NCBI RefSeq assembly: GCF_900110955.1
Contig: NZ_FOFR01000002.1
Coordinates: forward strand, 248,001 to 312,000
Length of the DNA stretch: 64,000 nucleotides
Direction of reading: 5' to 3'
From: Lentzea xinjiangensis
Lineage (GTDB): Bacteria > Actinomycetota > Actinomycetes > Mycobacteriales > Pseudonocardiaceae
Below are positions 18,974 through 30,352 of this stretch, piece after piece. The notes under the pieces were generated by a model, which was not told the origin of the DNA, ran no database searches, and saw only the letters and a program-made list of their open reading frames with translations. Position 1 is the stretch's first letter. Every line of letters begins with the position of its first letter. A program made the translations under genes and the position numbers.

Positions 18974-19923
18974 CGCAGCTCCCTGCCGGTCAGGTGGATG
19001 AAGACGTCTTCCAGGCTGGGCTTGCCGATCGCGACGTCGCTCACGACGACGTCCAGGTCCCGCAGCACGTTCAGCACCGCGGGCAGCGTGACCGCGGTGT
19101 CGGAGTCGGTGTAGACGCGGTACATCCCACCAACCTCCTCCACCCGCTGCGCGCCGTCCACTTCGGACAGGGCTTGGGTGGTCTTCGCCGGCTCGTGGCC
19201 GTTCGGGCTCACCGTGACGCTGACCGTGTTGCTGCCGGGCAGGTTCTTGGTGAGCTCGACCGGCGTGTCCAGCGTGAGCAGCTTGCCGTGGTCGACGATG
19301 CCGACGCGGTCGCACAGCTTGGCGGCCTCGTCCATGTCGTGCGTGGTGAGCACGACCGTGACGCCCTCCGCGTGCAGAGCGGCGACGCGTTCGTGGACGA
19401 AGAGCCTGGCCTGCGGGTCGAGACCCGTGCTCGGCTCGTCGAGGAACAGCACCTTCGGGCGGTGCATGAGCGCGCGGGCGATCATCAGCCGTTGTGCCTG
19501 ACCGCCCGACAACGTGTCCACGAGCGCGTTCTGGTGGTCCTTCAACCCCATCCGCTCGATGATGTCGTCGGCGAGCTTCTTGCGCTCCACCGGCCCGATG
19601 CCGTGGTAGGCCGCGTGGAACAGCAGGTTCTGCCGCGCGTTGAGCGAGCGGTCGAGGTTGTTGCGCTGCGGCACGACGGCGAGGAGCTGCCGGGCGCGCC
19701 GGGAGTCCGCGACCACGTCGACGCCCTCCACGAACGCCTGCCCCGAGGTGGGGCGGACGCGCGTGGTCAGCACGCCGACCGTGGTCGTCTTGCCGGCGCC
19801 GTTCGGCCCGAGCAAACCGAAGACCTCACCGCGGCGGACGGTGAAGCTCAACCCGTCCACCGCCGGTTTCTGCCCCGTCTTGTAGACCTTGCGGAGCTCT
19901 CTGACCTCGACCGCCGCGTCCAT
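18970..19923 (-). CDS. ABC transporter ATP-binding protein (DrrA-like)
   Basis: 317 residues. Walker A GPNGAGKTT at about 39-47, signature LSGGQAQRL (about 142), Walker B KVLFLDEPSTGLDP (about 162), H-loop LTTHD. The C-terminal 80 residues are the extra DrrA-type domain ending in PSLEDVFIHLTGREL. ATG 19923 is preferred because GGGGG lies 9 bp upstream; ATG 19932 overlaps the guaB1 stop but leaves no room for an RBS. It is the first cistron of the transporter pair and sits 2 bp after guaB1, probably in the same transcript. Confidence 0.93.
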   Translation of the reverse strand: MDAAVEVRELRKVYKTGQKPAVDGLSFTVRRGEVFGLLGPNGAGKTTTVGVLTTRVRPTSGQAFVEGVDVVADSRRARQLLAVVPQRNNLDRSLNARQNLLFHAAYHGIGPVERKKLADDIIERMGLKDHQNALVDTLSGGQAQRLMIARALMHRPKVLFLDEPSTGLDPQARLFVHERVAALHAEGVTVVLTTHDMDEAAKLCDRVGIVDHGKLLTLDTPVELTKNLPGSNTVSVTVSPNGHEPAKTTQALSEVDGAQRVEEVGGMYRVYTDSDTAVTLPAVLNVLRDLDVVVSDVAIGKPSLEDVFIHLTGRELR

Positions 19924-19925
19924 CC

Positions 19926-22173
<2,248 letters not shown>

Positions 22174-22247
22174 CGGGCGACGCTAGTGGCGGGCGCCGGG
22201 GCGTCGCACCCGATTTTCCCCGCTGGAGCGGGCGGTGGATCGTCGGC

Positions 22248-22487
22248 GCGGAACCACCTCCCGGGGGAGGCGGGGGCGGTGCCGGGTCGGCCGCCGGGCC
22301 TCGTTGCGCAGGTCCGCAAGCCGCGGTCACCGAGAACACCGCACCGGCGGCGTCAGGCCTCGCATGCGGTCGCACGGCAGCTCACCGACGCGGAACCACC
22401 TCCCGACACGACGCGGGACACTGCCGAACACAGGTCCTCAAGCCCCAGGCCACCGAGCACACCCCACCTGCGGCATCAAGCCTCGGG
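22248..22487. repeat. Imperfect direct repeat, two long units
   Basis: Two head-to-tail units, each starting with GCGGAACCACCTCCCG (22248 and 22390). They re-align at CAGGTCCGCAAG / CAGGTCCTCAAG (22309 and 22431), then share CACCGAG, ACACC and a closing TCAGGCCTCG / TCAAGCCTCG. The first unit is about 20 bp longer. The second runs into the stop codon of the DNA ligase gene. No gene is seen in 22174-22475. Confidence 0.6.
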
Positions 22488-24005
22488 AGCCGGCCGTGCG
22501 GCGGGCAGCAACGCCCTCACCTCGTCGATCGTCGTCGCCTCCGACGGGTCCTTGTCCGGGCGGTAGCGCACGACTCGGGCGAACCGCAGCGCGACGCCGC
22601 CGGGGTAGCGCGGCGAGACCTGCACGCCGTCCAGCTCGATCTCGATCACCAGTTCGGGACGGACCTTCACCACCCAGTCGTCCTGCTCGGTGGCTATCGC
22701 CCGCAACGCCTCGGTCTGCCACTTGAGCAGCTCGTCGGTGAGGCCCTTGAAGGTCTTGCCCACCATTACCGGCGGGCCGCCGTCGGGGTCGCGGGCGCCC
22801 AGGTGCAGGTTGGACAGCCAGCCGCGGCGGCGGCCGCTGCCCCACTCGACGCCGATGACCACCAGGTCGAGCGTGTGGACCGGCTTCACCTTCTGCCACG
22901 CCCTGCCCCGCCTGCCCGCGGCGTAGGTGGACGCGAGCGACTTCACCACCACGCCCTCGTGCCCCGCGGCCAGCGATGCCGCGACGACCTCGGCTGCCTG
23001 CTCCCGCGTCGGGTCCTGCACGCCGGGGATGACGTGCCGTCCCGCCACCTGCCGCAGTGCGGCGAGGCGGTCGCGCAGCGGTTCGTCGAGCAGGTCCTTG
23101 CCGTCGAGGTGCAGGCAGTCGAAGAAGTACGGGTGCAGCAGCAGCTCGCGCTCGTCCTGCGCGCCGAAGCGGCTCATAGTCTCCTGGAACGGGCGGGGCC
23201 TGCCCTCGTCGGTCAGCGCCAGGGTCTCGCCGTCGAGCACCACGGACGTGCACGGCAGCCCGCGCACGAGCTCGACCAGCTCGGGGACGGTCTTGGTGAT
23301 CTCGCGCAGGGTGCGGGTGTAGACGTGGACCTCGTCGCCCGAGCGGTGCACCTGGATGCGCGCGCCGTCGAGCTTGTGCTCCACCACGCAGCCGCCGAGC
23401 TCGTCCAGCGCCTCGTCGAGCGACTCCGCGGGCGAGGCGAGCATGGGCCGCAGCGGCCGCCCGACCTCGAGCCGGAACGCCTCCAGCTCCGCCGCGCCGC
23501 CCGCCAGCGCCGCCACCGCGGTCTCCGGCAGCCGGCCGGACAGCATGAACGCGCGCCGCACCGTCTCGCCCGGCACGTCCGCCGCCGAGGCGATCGCGTC
23601 GAGCATCACGCCCTCCAGCGCGCCCTGGCGCAGCTCGCCGGTCAGCAGCCTGCGCAGGAAGTCCTGCTCCTCCTCGGTGGCGCGGCCGAACAGGCCGAGC
23701 AGCAGGTCGACCCTCCGCTGCGCGGAGCCCTTGCCCGACGTGACCGCCACCTCGGCGAGCGCGACGTCGACCTCGGCGACGGCGAGGCCGGGCTCGGCGG
23801 CCGGCGGCACGGAGAGGTCGACCACCGTGCGCCAGCCAGCGCCGATGCGACCCTGCCGCGGCGTGCCGATGAGGAACGACACCACCGCGGCCACGACGTC
23901 GTCCGACGCCGAGCGCAGCAACGCCGCCAGCGCCTTGACCTTGGCCAGGCGCGACCGGGTCGCCGCCACGGAGGCCGACGTGCCGACTACTTCGGAGAAG
24001 AGCAC
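22476..24005 (-). CDS. ATP-dependent DNA ligase
   Basis: 509 residues from GTG 24005 (VLFSEVVGTSASVAATRSRLAK), the usual start of actinobacterial LigB. An N-terminal DNA-binding domain runs to about 180; the adenylation domain holds the KxDG motif VEHKLDGARIQVH with Lys about 211, then ELVRGLPCTSVVLDGE, and GHEGVVVKSLASTYAAGRRGRAWQKVKP (motifs IV-V). The C-terminal OB fold ends with VSPRYPGGVALRFARVVRYRPDK. It seals nicks with ATP; the essential NAD ligase must be elsewhere. There is no Ku or polymerase neighbour, so this is the LigB kind rather than an NHEJ LigD. The start codon lacks a clear RBS; GTG 24018 is an alternative. Confidence 0.92.
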   Translation of the reverse strand: MLFSEVVGTSASVAATRSRLAKVKALAALLRSASDDVVAAVVSFLIGTPRQGRIGAGWRTVVDLSVPPAAEPGLAVAEVDVALAEVAVTSGKGSAQRRVDLLLGLFGRATEEEQDFLRRLLTGELRQGALEGVMLDAIASAADVPGETVRRAFMLSGRLPETAVAALAGGAAELEAFRLEVGRPLRPMLASPAESLDEALDELGGCVVEHKLDGARIQVHRSGDEVHVYTRTLREITKTVPELVELVRGLPCTSVVLDGETLALTDEGRPRPFQETMSRFGAQDERELLLHPYFFDCLHLDGKDLLDEPLRDRLAALRQVAGRHVIPGVQDPTREQAAEVVAASLAAGHEGVVVKSLASTYAAGRRGRAWQKVKPVHTLDLVVIGVEWGSGRRRGWLSNLHLGARDPDGGPPVMVGKTFKGLTDELLKWQTEALRAIATEQDDWVVKVRPELVIEIELDGVQVSPRYPGGVALRFARVVRYRPDKDPSEATTIDEVRALLPAARPAPEA

Positions 24006-24104
24006 GCACCCATGGTGCACCCGCGCACTGACATTTTCTCGAGACGCGACCGCGCCACCCGCTCCACCTGGGGTTTTGCCGCCCACGAGTGGGACGGCGT
24101 CCCG

Positions 24105-25457
24105 CTAGGCCACCGCGACGGCCGCGATCTCCTTGACGGCCTCGCGCAGGCGGTCGGGCGACAGCGACGCGTACCCCAGCGCCAAGCCGGGCCACATCGG
24201 CGCGCGCGTGTACTGCGCCAACGCCCACACGTGCACCCCGCGCTCCTCGAGCCTGCTCTTCAACGCGAGGTCGTCCGACCCGTCCGGCATCCGCAGCACG
24301 ACGTGCAACCCGGCCGCCACACCGATGGGCTGCCATCTCGGCAGATGCTCCGCGACGGCCTCCAGCAACGCATCCCGCCTCTTCCGGTAGAGCGCGCGCG
24401 TACGCCGCAGATGCCGGTCGTAGCCACCCGTTCGCATCAGGTGCGCGAGCGCGGCTTGCGGGATCGTGCCGGTGCCCATGTCGTTGTACTTCTTGCGTTC
24501 CACGATGCCCTCGCGCAGACGTTCCGGCACCACGAGCCATCCGAGGCGCAACGCGGGCGAGAGCACTTTGCTCGTCGTTCCCTGGTACACCACGTGCTCG
24601 GGCGCGAGCGCCTGCAACGCCCCCAGGGCCGGTCTGTCGTACCGGTGCTCGGCGTCGTAGTCGTCCTCGATGATCAACGCGTCCCGCTCGCGCGCCCACT
24701 CCACGAGCGCGCGCCGCCGTTCCGGGTGCAGCACCACCCCGAGGGGGAACTGGTGCGCGGCGGTCACCAGCACGGCGCGGCAGTCCGTCGTGGACAGCAG
24801 GTCGACGCGGATGCCCTTGTCGTCCACCGGGATCGGCACGGTTTCCAGGCCGTTCGACCGCAGCATGTCCTCGGCGCCGACGTGGCTGGGTTGCTCGATC
24901 GCGATGCTGCCGCGCAGGACCCTGGCGGTGAGCTGCAACCCGTCCGCCGCACCGTTGGTGATCACCGCGTCCTTCGCGACGACCGCTCGCACGCGGGCCA
25001 GGTAGTCGACGATCTCCTTGCGCAGCCCCAGGAACCCCGCCGGGTCGGGGTAGGCGAGGTCGTCGTCGGGCAGCTCGGCGAGCGCCGCCCGGTGCGCGGC
25101 GACCCATTCGGCGCGCGGAAAAGCGCCCAGTGCGGGCAGGCCCGGCCGCAGGTTGTACCGCCACCGCCGCGGCGGCTCCGGCACCCCGGACGCGCCGGCC
25201 GGGCCGAGGCTCGCGACCGTCGTCCCCGACCCCCTCCTGGTGGTGAGGTAGCCCTCCGCCACGAGCTGCGTGTACGCCGACGTCACCGTTCCGCGCGCCA
25301 CGCCGAGCTGGGCGGCGAGGTCGCGGCTCGACGGCAGCCGGGTGCCCGGCACGAGCCGCCCGTCCCGGATGGCCCTGCGCAGCTCCACCTCCACCCCGCG
25401 CCGCCGCTGGTGCCCCGGCAGCAGCAGCTCGCGGAAAGTGGTCCAGTTCGTGGTCAT
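24105..25457 (-). CDS. MocR/PdxR-type regulator (GntR HTH fused to PLP aminotransferase fold)
   Basis: 450 residues from ATG 25457. The N-terminal GntR winged helix has LRRAIRDGRLVPGTRLPSSRDLAAQLGVARGTV (about 25-57) and AEGYLTTRRGSGTTVA. The remainder is a fold-type I aminotransferase domain with ITNGAADGLQLTAR, IIEDDYDAEHRYD and the PLP-lysine region GTTSKVLSPALRLGW (Lys about 297). MocR proteins bind PLP as ligand and usually control a divergently transcribed gene, here the EamA exporter 47 bp away. An inverted repeat spans the start region (see operator entry). Confidence 0.92.
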   Translation of the reverse strand: MTTNWTTFRELLLPGHQRRRGVEVELRRAIRDGRLVPGTRLPSSRDLAAQLGVARGTVTSAYTQLVAEGYLTTRRGSGTTVASLGPAGASGVPEPPRRWRYNLRPGLPALGAFPRAEWVAAHRAALAELPDDDLAYPDPAGFLGLRKEIVDYLARVRAVVAKDAVITNGAADGLQLTARVLRGSIAIEQPSHVGAEDMLRSNGLETVPIPVDDKGIRVDLLSTTDCRAVLVTAAHQFPLGVVLHPERRRALVEWARERDALIIEDDYDAEHRYDRPALGALQALAPEHVVYQGTTSKVLSPALRLGWLVVPERLREGIVERKKYNDMGTGTIPQAALAHLMRTGGYDRHLRRTRALYRKRRDALLEAVAEHLPRWQPIGVAAGLHVVLRMPDGSDDLALKSRLEERGVHVWALAQYTRAPMWPGLALGYASLSPDRLREAVKEIAAVAVA

Positions 25458-25482
25458 CGAAGTGGAGCTTAAACCTGGACCA
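25439..25482. promoter_or_regulatory. Candidate MocR operator: TGGTCCAG inverted repeat
   Basis: TGGTCCAG (25439-25446) is inside the first codons of the regulator gene and its exact complement CTGGACCA (25475-25482) is 22 bp before the EamA start. The right copy is itself palindromic (CTGGACCAG). The arrangement fits control of both divergent genes by the MocR protein; the assignment is inference. Confidence 0.4.
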
Positions 25483-25504
25483 GTCCGGCGCAAGGCTCTG
25501 GAGC

Positions 25505-26380
25505 ATGAAACTCGGGGTGGCCGCGGGAGCGACAGCGGCAATGATCGTCGGCGCGTCGGTGCCGATCACGGGAATGCTGGAGGGCTACCCGGTCCTGACC
25601 GGCCAGGCCATGCGCTACGCACTGGGCGCGGCCGTGTTGCTGCTGGTGGCGCGACGTCTGCCGATGCCGTCGTGGCGTGACGTCCCGCCGCTGCTGGGGG
25701 TGGTCCTGTCGGGCATGCTCGGCTTCAACGCCCTGCTCATCGCCGCGCAGCAGTACGCGGAACCGGGCTTCGTGGCCGCCGTGATGGGCGGCGCCCCGAT
25801 CGCTCTGGCGTTGCTCTCCCGCCAACGCACCGCCTCGGCCCTTGTGGGCGCCGTGGTGGTGGCGGCGGGCATCGTGCTGTTGTCCGGCGGCGGGTCATGG
25901 CACGGGCCCGGTCTCGTGCTCGCGCTGCTCACGATGGTCGGCGAAGTCTGCTTCACGCTGTTCGCCGTCGGAGTCGTGCGCCGGCTCGGCGTGCTGGGCG
26001 TGGCCACGTGGACCTGCCTCATCGCCACGGTGATCGGCGCGGTGGTCGGCACGTTCGTCGGCGGCTGGCAGGTGCCGGACGCACGGCAGACGTTCGCGCT
26101 GGTGCTGCTGGCGGTCGTGGTGACCGCTTTCGCGTTCGGGCTCTGGTACTTCGCCGTGAACCGGCTGGGTTCGGACCGCGCCGGGGTGCTCATCGGCCTG
26201 ATGCCGGTGGCGGGCCTGGTGACGTCCGTGTTGCTCGGCGCACAGGACCTGACACTCGTGTCCGTCCTCGGTGTCACCACGGTCGCTCTCGGGTGCGTCA
26301 TCGGGCTTCGCAAGCCTCAGCCGGCAGCGGAGCCGCCCGCCGGCGTTCTCGCCGATCGGACGGCCTCCAGCGTCACGTGA
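25505..26380 (+). CDS. EamA/DMT family transporter
   Basis: 291 residues and ten predicted membrane helices in two EamA halves (about 1-135 and 145-280), each ending with a helix like LVGAVVVAAGIVLLSGG and VLGVTTVALGCVIGL. Conserved GFVAAVMGGAPIALALLSR and SDRAGVLIGLMPVAGLVTSVLL mark the DMT superfamily, exporters of amino acids, nucleosides or drugs. It is divergent from and probably controlled by the MocR gene, so its substrate might be a vitamin B6-linked amine or an amino acid (inference). It overlaps the next gene tail to tail by 8 bp. Confidence 0.88.
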   Translation: MKLGVAAGATAAMIVGASVPITGMLEGYPVLTGQAMRYALGAAVLLLVARRLPMPSWRDVPPLLGVVLSGMLGFNALLIAAQQYAEPGFVAAVMGGAPIALALLSRQRTASALVGAVVVAAGIVLLSGGGSWHGPGLVLALLTMVGEVCFTLFAVGVVRRLGVLGVATWTCLIATVIGAVVGTFVGGWQVPDARQTFALVLLAVVVTAFAFGLWYFAVNRLGSDRAGVLIGLMPVAGLVTSVLLGAQDLTLVSVLGVTTVALGCVIGLRKPQPAAEPPAGVLADRTASSVT

Positions 26381-26927
26381 GGTCGGGCCCCTGCGAGCGC
26401 AGGTCGTCGACCTTCGACATCGCGTCCCGCAACTCGCCGAGCCACGTGTCCGCGTGCTCGCCGACCAGGCGCACGGCCCACGCCAGCGCATCCGCGCGAG
26501 ACCGGGCCACACCGGCGGCCACCAGCGTGTCGAGCACCTGGCGTTCCGGCTGGCGCAGGCGCGTCATCACCGGGACGGCCAGGTGCGTGAACAGCTCGCG
26601 CGTGCCTCCCTGGACGGCACCCCAGGCCACCTTGCGGCCGTAGCGGTGCTCGGCCTGGCGCGCGATCTCCACGCGCTCGTCCCGCGTCTCCTCGCGCCAG
26701 CGGGCGATGCGGCCCGCCTCGGCCGCGGCGCGCGAGGCGTCGTCGAACTCGCCTTCGAGCGCGGGCAGCGTGCCGACGACCGTGATCTCCTCGCGGTCGA
26801 CGACCACCTCCGGCGCGCCCGTGAACCAGCCGTCGGGCAGCCTGCCCGCGAACCACGCCGCCGCGTCGTCGGCGGAGGGCAGGTCACCCTGCTGCCACCC
26901 GCCTCGTCCTCGCCATCCTCGTCCCAT
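26373..26927 (-). CDS. Conserved hypothetical protein with RHH-like C-terminus
   Basis: 184 residues from ATG 26927, which has AGAGGTGG at proper spacing; GTG 26936 is an alternative. The N-terminal half has DAAAWFAGRLPDGWFTGAPEVVVDREEITVVGTL, a small beta-alpha domain known to me only from unannotated actinobacterial proteins. The C-terminal 50 residues (LDTLVAAGVARSRADALAWAVRLVGEH) look like an RHH-type or CopG-like helix pair. There may be DNA binding and autoregulation, as tandem octamers lie just upstream. Function unknown. Confidence 0.65.
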   Translation of the reverse strand: MGRGWRGRGGWQQGDLPSADDAAAWFAGRLPDGWFTGAPEVVVDREEITVVGTLPALEGEFDDASRAAAEAGRIARWREETRDERVEIARQAEHRYGRKVAWGAVQGGTRELFTHLAVPVMTRLRQPERQVLDTLVAAGVARSRADALAWAVRLVGEHADTWLGELRDAMSKVDDLRSQGPDLT

Positions 26928-26939
26928 GCCGACCACCTC

Positions 26940-26955
26940 TGATTACATGATTACG
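26940..26955. promoter_or_regulatory. Tandem TGATTAC octamers before the RHH-like gene
   Basis: TGATTACA (26940-26947) is followed directly by TGATTACG (26948-26955), then two CGTTAC copies (26957 and 26966). This AT-rich spot stands out in a GC-rich region and lies 13-40 bp upstream of the start, where an operator or -10 element would be. Confidence 0.35.
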
Positions 26956-26983
26956 TCGTTACCGACGTTACGCGCGCAATCAG

Positions 26984-28960
26984 TCAGAGGGTGTTCGCCG
27001 TCAGCGAAGTGACCAGCGCATCCACCGATGCGACGGGCAGGTCGCAGACGTAACCGCGGCACACGTAGGCAGCGGGGGCCTCGTCCAGCAACGGACGGTC
27101 CTCCAGCAACGGCACGGACGAAGGCTCACCGGCCACGACGACACCGCCTCCCGGCACGTGCGCGACCGCTGCCGCCCACAGCGCCGCACGGCGCGGATCA
27201 TCACCTGCCCCCACGACGGCCACCTGCAGCGGACCGGCGACCAAGGCCTCGGCGACGGTCAGCCAGTGGCCGGCGAACCGGGGTGCGCGCGCGGCCAGCA
27301 GTCCGGCGCGCGTCACCGCCGCCGTCGCGGCGTCCAGGTACCGCGCGGAGCGATCGGCACCCGACAGCAGTGACGCCGTCAGCAAGGCCGAGGCCAGCGA
27401 CGACGCCCCGGAAGGCGACGCGTTGTCGGTCGAGTCGGCCGGGCGGCGCACCAACGTCTCGGCGTCGTCGGCGGTGTCGTAGTAGGCACCCGGCGAGTCC
27501 GGCACGGCGAACCGCGCCAGAGCGGTGTCCACCAGCCCGCACGCCAGGTCGAGCCACCGGATCGAGCCCGTGACCTGGTGCAACGCCAGCAGGCCGTCGG
27601 CGAGGCAGCCGTAGTCCTCCAGCACGCCGAACGACGGACCCGCGACGCCGTCCCGCGAGGTCCGCAGCAACCGCCCCTCGACGAGGTGCGTGGAGGCCAG
27701 CAGCGACGCCGCCTCCGAAGCCGCCACGACCCACGACGGCTCACCGAAGAAGGCGCCCGCCTCGGCCAGCGCGGCGATCGCCATGCCGTTCCAGGCCGCG
27801 ATCACCTTGTCGTCGCGGCCCGGCTGCGGTCGCGCCGCGCGGATCGCGAGCAACGCGGCGCGCACCTCCTCCCCCGGTTCCGACACGAACCGCAGCGTCG
27901 ACTTGCCGTCCTCGAAGTTCGGCTCCTCGGTCACGCCGAAAGCAGCGGCCGCCGGACCGAGCTCCTCGAACGACCACACGTACGTGAGCCCTTCGACGCC
28001 GTCGGTGTCCGCGTCCAGCGAGGCCGCGAAACCTCCCTCCGCCGTGCGCATGTCGCGCAGCAGGAAAGCAGCCGTGTCGCGAGCGACGCGCGAGTAGCGC
28101 TCCGAACCCGTCAGCCGCGCCAGGTGCGTGTAGAAGCGGAGGAGCAAGGCGTTGTCGTACAACATCTTCTCGAAGTGCGGCACCGTCCACGACGCGTCGA
28201 CGCCGTACCGCGCGAACCCGCCGCCGAGCTGGTCGTACAGGCCGCCGTTCGCCATCGCGTCGGCCGTCGCGGTCGCCATCGAGATCGCCTCGACGGATCC
28301 GGTGCGCTCGTGGTGGCGCAGCAGGAACTCGACCACCATCGACGGCGGGAACTTCGGCGCGCCCCCGAACCCGCCGTTGCGGCGGTCGAACTCGCCCAGC
28401 AGCGACACCACCGCGCCCGCCAGCGCGTCCGAGTCCACTGTGGAGGGAGGTAGCGGCGCGGCCTGCCGGGAGATCTCGTCCACGACGGCGGAGGCCGACT
28501 CCAGGACCTCGTCGCGCCGCGTGGTCCAGGCCGCCGACACCGCCTCGACGAGCTGGGTGAACGACGGCATGCCCTGCCGCGGTGACGGCGGGTAGTAGGT
28601 GCCCGCGTGGAACGGGCGCGCGTCCGGCGTCAGGAACACCGTCATCGGCCATCCGCCGTGGCCGGTCATGGCCTGCGTGACCTCCATGTAGACGGCGTCG
28701 ACGTCCGGGCGTTCCTCGCGGTCCACCTTGACCGGGACGAAGTGCGCGTTCACCAACGACGCGACCGCCTCGTCCTCGAACGACTCGTGCGCCATCACAT
28801 GGCACCAGTGGCAGGCCGCGTAGCCGATGGACAGCAGCACCGGGACGTCACGCCGGCGCGCCTCCTCGAACGCCTCCGGGCACCACGGCCACCAGTCGAC
28901 CGGGTTGCCGGCGTGCTGCAGCAGGTACGGGCTGGTCGCGTCCGCGAGGCGGTTCGTCAT
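26984..28960 (-). CDS. YyaL family thioredoxin-domain protein (DUF255, SSP411-like)
   Basis: 658 residues. The N-terminal thioredoxin-like domain starts [23 protein letters not shown] and has the CxxC-type CHWC at 50-53 and ESFED, then the [16 protein letters not shown] stretch. The rest is an alpha/alpha-barrel like N-acylglucosamine 2-epimerase ([30 protein letters not shown]). The biochemical role of the family is not settled; some members act on sulfur metabolism or redox. The homologue is Rv1084 in the recalled mycobacterial synteny. It is divergent from the RNA-repair operon with 54 bp between. Confidence 0.9.
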   Translation of the reverse strand: MTNRLADATSPYLLQHAGNPVDWWPWCPEAFEEARRRDVPVLLSIGYAACHWCHVMAHESFEDEAVASLVNAHFVPVKVDREERPDVDAVYMEVTQAMTGHGGWPMTVFLTPDARPFHAGTYYPPSPRQGMPSFTQLVEAVSAAWTTRRDEVLESASAVVDEISRQAAPLPPSTVDSDALAGAVVSLLGEFDRRNGGFGGAPKFPPSMVVEFLLRHHERTGSVEAISMATATADAMANGGLYDQLGGGFARYGVDASWTVPHFEKMLYDNALLLRFYTHLARLTGSERYSRVARDTAAFLLRDMRTAEGGFAASLDADTDGVEGLTYVWSFEELGPAAAAFGVTEEPNFEDGKSTLRFVSEPGEEVRAALLAIRAARPQPGRDDKVIAAWNGMAIAALAEAGAFFGEPSWVVAASEAASLLASTHLVEGRLLRTSRDGVAGPSFGVLEDYGCLADGLLALHQVTGSIRWLDLACGLVDTALARFAVPDSPGAYYDTADDAETLVRRPADSTDNASPSGASSLASALLTASLLSGADRSARYLDAATAAVTRAGLLAARAPRFAGHWLTVAEALVAGPLQVAVVGAGDDPRRAALWAAAVAHVPGGGVVVAGEPSSVPLLEDRPLLDEAPAAYVCRGYVCDLPVASVDALVTSLTANTL

Positions 28961-29014
28961 GCACCCACCCTAAATCGCCTGCGGAAACGGCGAATCTCGA
29001 TCAGACTCCACCTC

Positions 29015-30352
29015 GTGCTGCTCACCATGACCACCACCCACCGGCCGGCGACCGACCTCGGTCACCTGCTGCACAAGCACCCGGACCGGGCTCAGTCCTT
29101 CACGACGAGCTCGGGGGTCGCGCACGTCTTCTACCCGAAGGCGACGGACGAGGAGTGCACGGTCGCCCTCCTGCTGGAGGTCGACCCCGTCGCCCTGGTG
29201 CGAGGTCCCGGCAGCACGCTCACCCAATACGTCAACGACCGCCCGTACGCGGCCGGGTCGTTGCTCACGGTCGCGCTCGGCAGCGTCTTCCGCACCGCGA
29301 TGAACGGCCGCAGCGACCGCTACCCCGAGCTGGCCAGGACCGCGATCCCGCTGGTCGTCCGCGTGCCCGCGGTGCCGCACCGGCTCGCGCAGCGGCTGTT
29401 CGCGCCGCTCGGCTGGGACGTGGCGATCACCGGGCACGGCGAGTCCCGCTACGGCGACGTCACGCTGACCGGCACCCTCAAGGTCAGCGACGCGCTCCGG
29501 CACCTCTACGTGCTGCTGCCCGTGCTCGACGGCGGCAAGCACTACTGGGTCGCGGCCGACGAGGTCGACAAGCTGCTCAAGGCGGGCGACGGCTGGCTGG
29601 CGGCGCACCCGGACAAGGAGCTGATCACCACCCGGTACCTGGCGCGCAAGCGGCCGCTGGTCGTCTCGGCCCTGGAGCGCCTCGCCGACGTCGACGAGGT
29701 CGAGCCGGAGGAGCTGGACAACGCGCTGGCCGAGCCGAAGATCTCCCTTGCCGCGCAGCGCAAGGACGCTGTCATCGGGGTCCTGAAGGACGTGCGGGCC
29801 AAGCGCGTGCTCGACCTCGGCTGCGGTGGCGGCGCGCTGCTGCGCGCCCTCGTGCAGGAGCCGGAGTTCACCGAGATCTGCGGTGTCGACGTGTCCGCGA
29901 AGGCGTTGCAGGAGGCCGCGCGCAAGCTGCGGCTGGACCGCGTGCCCGACGGCGTGCGCGAGCGGATCACGTTGCGGCAGTCGGCGCTGACGTACGCCGA
30001 CGCCGCTCTGGCCGGCTACGACGCGGCGGTGCTGATGGAGGTCGTCGAGCACGTCGACCCGTCGCGCCTGCCAGCGCTGGAGCACTCGGTCTTCGTGGTC
30101 GCCAAGCCGCGAACGGTGCTGGTGACCACGCCGAACGTCGAGTACAACCCGCTGTTCGACACGCTGCCGGAGGGCCAGCCGAGGCACTCCGACCACCGTT
30201 TCGAATGGACGCGGGCGGAGTTCGCGCAGTGGGCGGGCGGTGTCGCCGCGCGCCGTGGTTACGAAGTGCGCTACTTGCCCATCGGACCGGAGGACGCCGA
30301 ACGCGGCGCACCGACCCAGATGGCCGTTTTCACCTCGAAGGACGTGAACTGA
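29015..30352 (+). CDS. hen1: 3'-terminal RNA ribose 2'-O-methyltransferase Hen1
   Basis: 445 residues from GTG 29015, giving the family start VLLTMTTTHRPATDLGHLLHKHPDR. The N-terminal half (about 1-230) is the Hen1 region that activates the Pnkp ligase; the C-terminal half is the methyltransferase with SAM motif VLDLGCGGGALLR (about 265-277). The metal site residues are visible: MEVVEHVDP (about 341, E..EH) and the later His in HSDHRFEWT (about 391). Hen1 methylates the 2'-OH at the cleaved RNA 3' end before ligation, so that the healed site cannot be cut again. The stop overlaps the pnkp ATG by one base. Confidence 0.95.
   Translation: MLLTMTTTHRPATDLGHLLHKHPDRAQSFTTSSGVAHVFYPKATDEECTVALLLEVDPVALVRGPGSTLTQYVNDRPYAAGSLLTVALGSVFRTAMNGRSDRYPELARTAIPLVVRVPAVPHRLAQRLFAPLGWDVAITGHGESRYGDVTLTGTLKVSDALRHLYVLLPVLDGGKHYWVAADEVDKLLKAGDGWLAAHPDKELITTRYLARKRPLVVSALERLADVDEVEPEELDNALAEPKISLAAQRKDAVIGVLKDVRAKRVLDLGCGGGALLRALVQEPEFTEICGVDVSAKALQEAARKLRLDRVPDGVRERITLRQSALTYADAALAGYDAAVLMEVVEHVDPSRLPALEHSVFVVAKPRTVLVTTPNVEYNPLFDTLPEGQPRHSDHRFEWTRAEFAQWAGGVAARRGYEVRYLPIGPEDAERGAPTQMAVFTSKDVN

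Noticed and set aside
22476-24005. NHEJ ligase (LigD-type) island
   Set aside because: No Ku, polymerase or nuclease domain is fused or adjacent.
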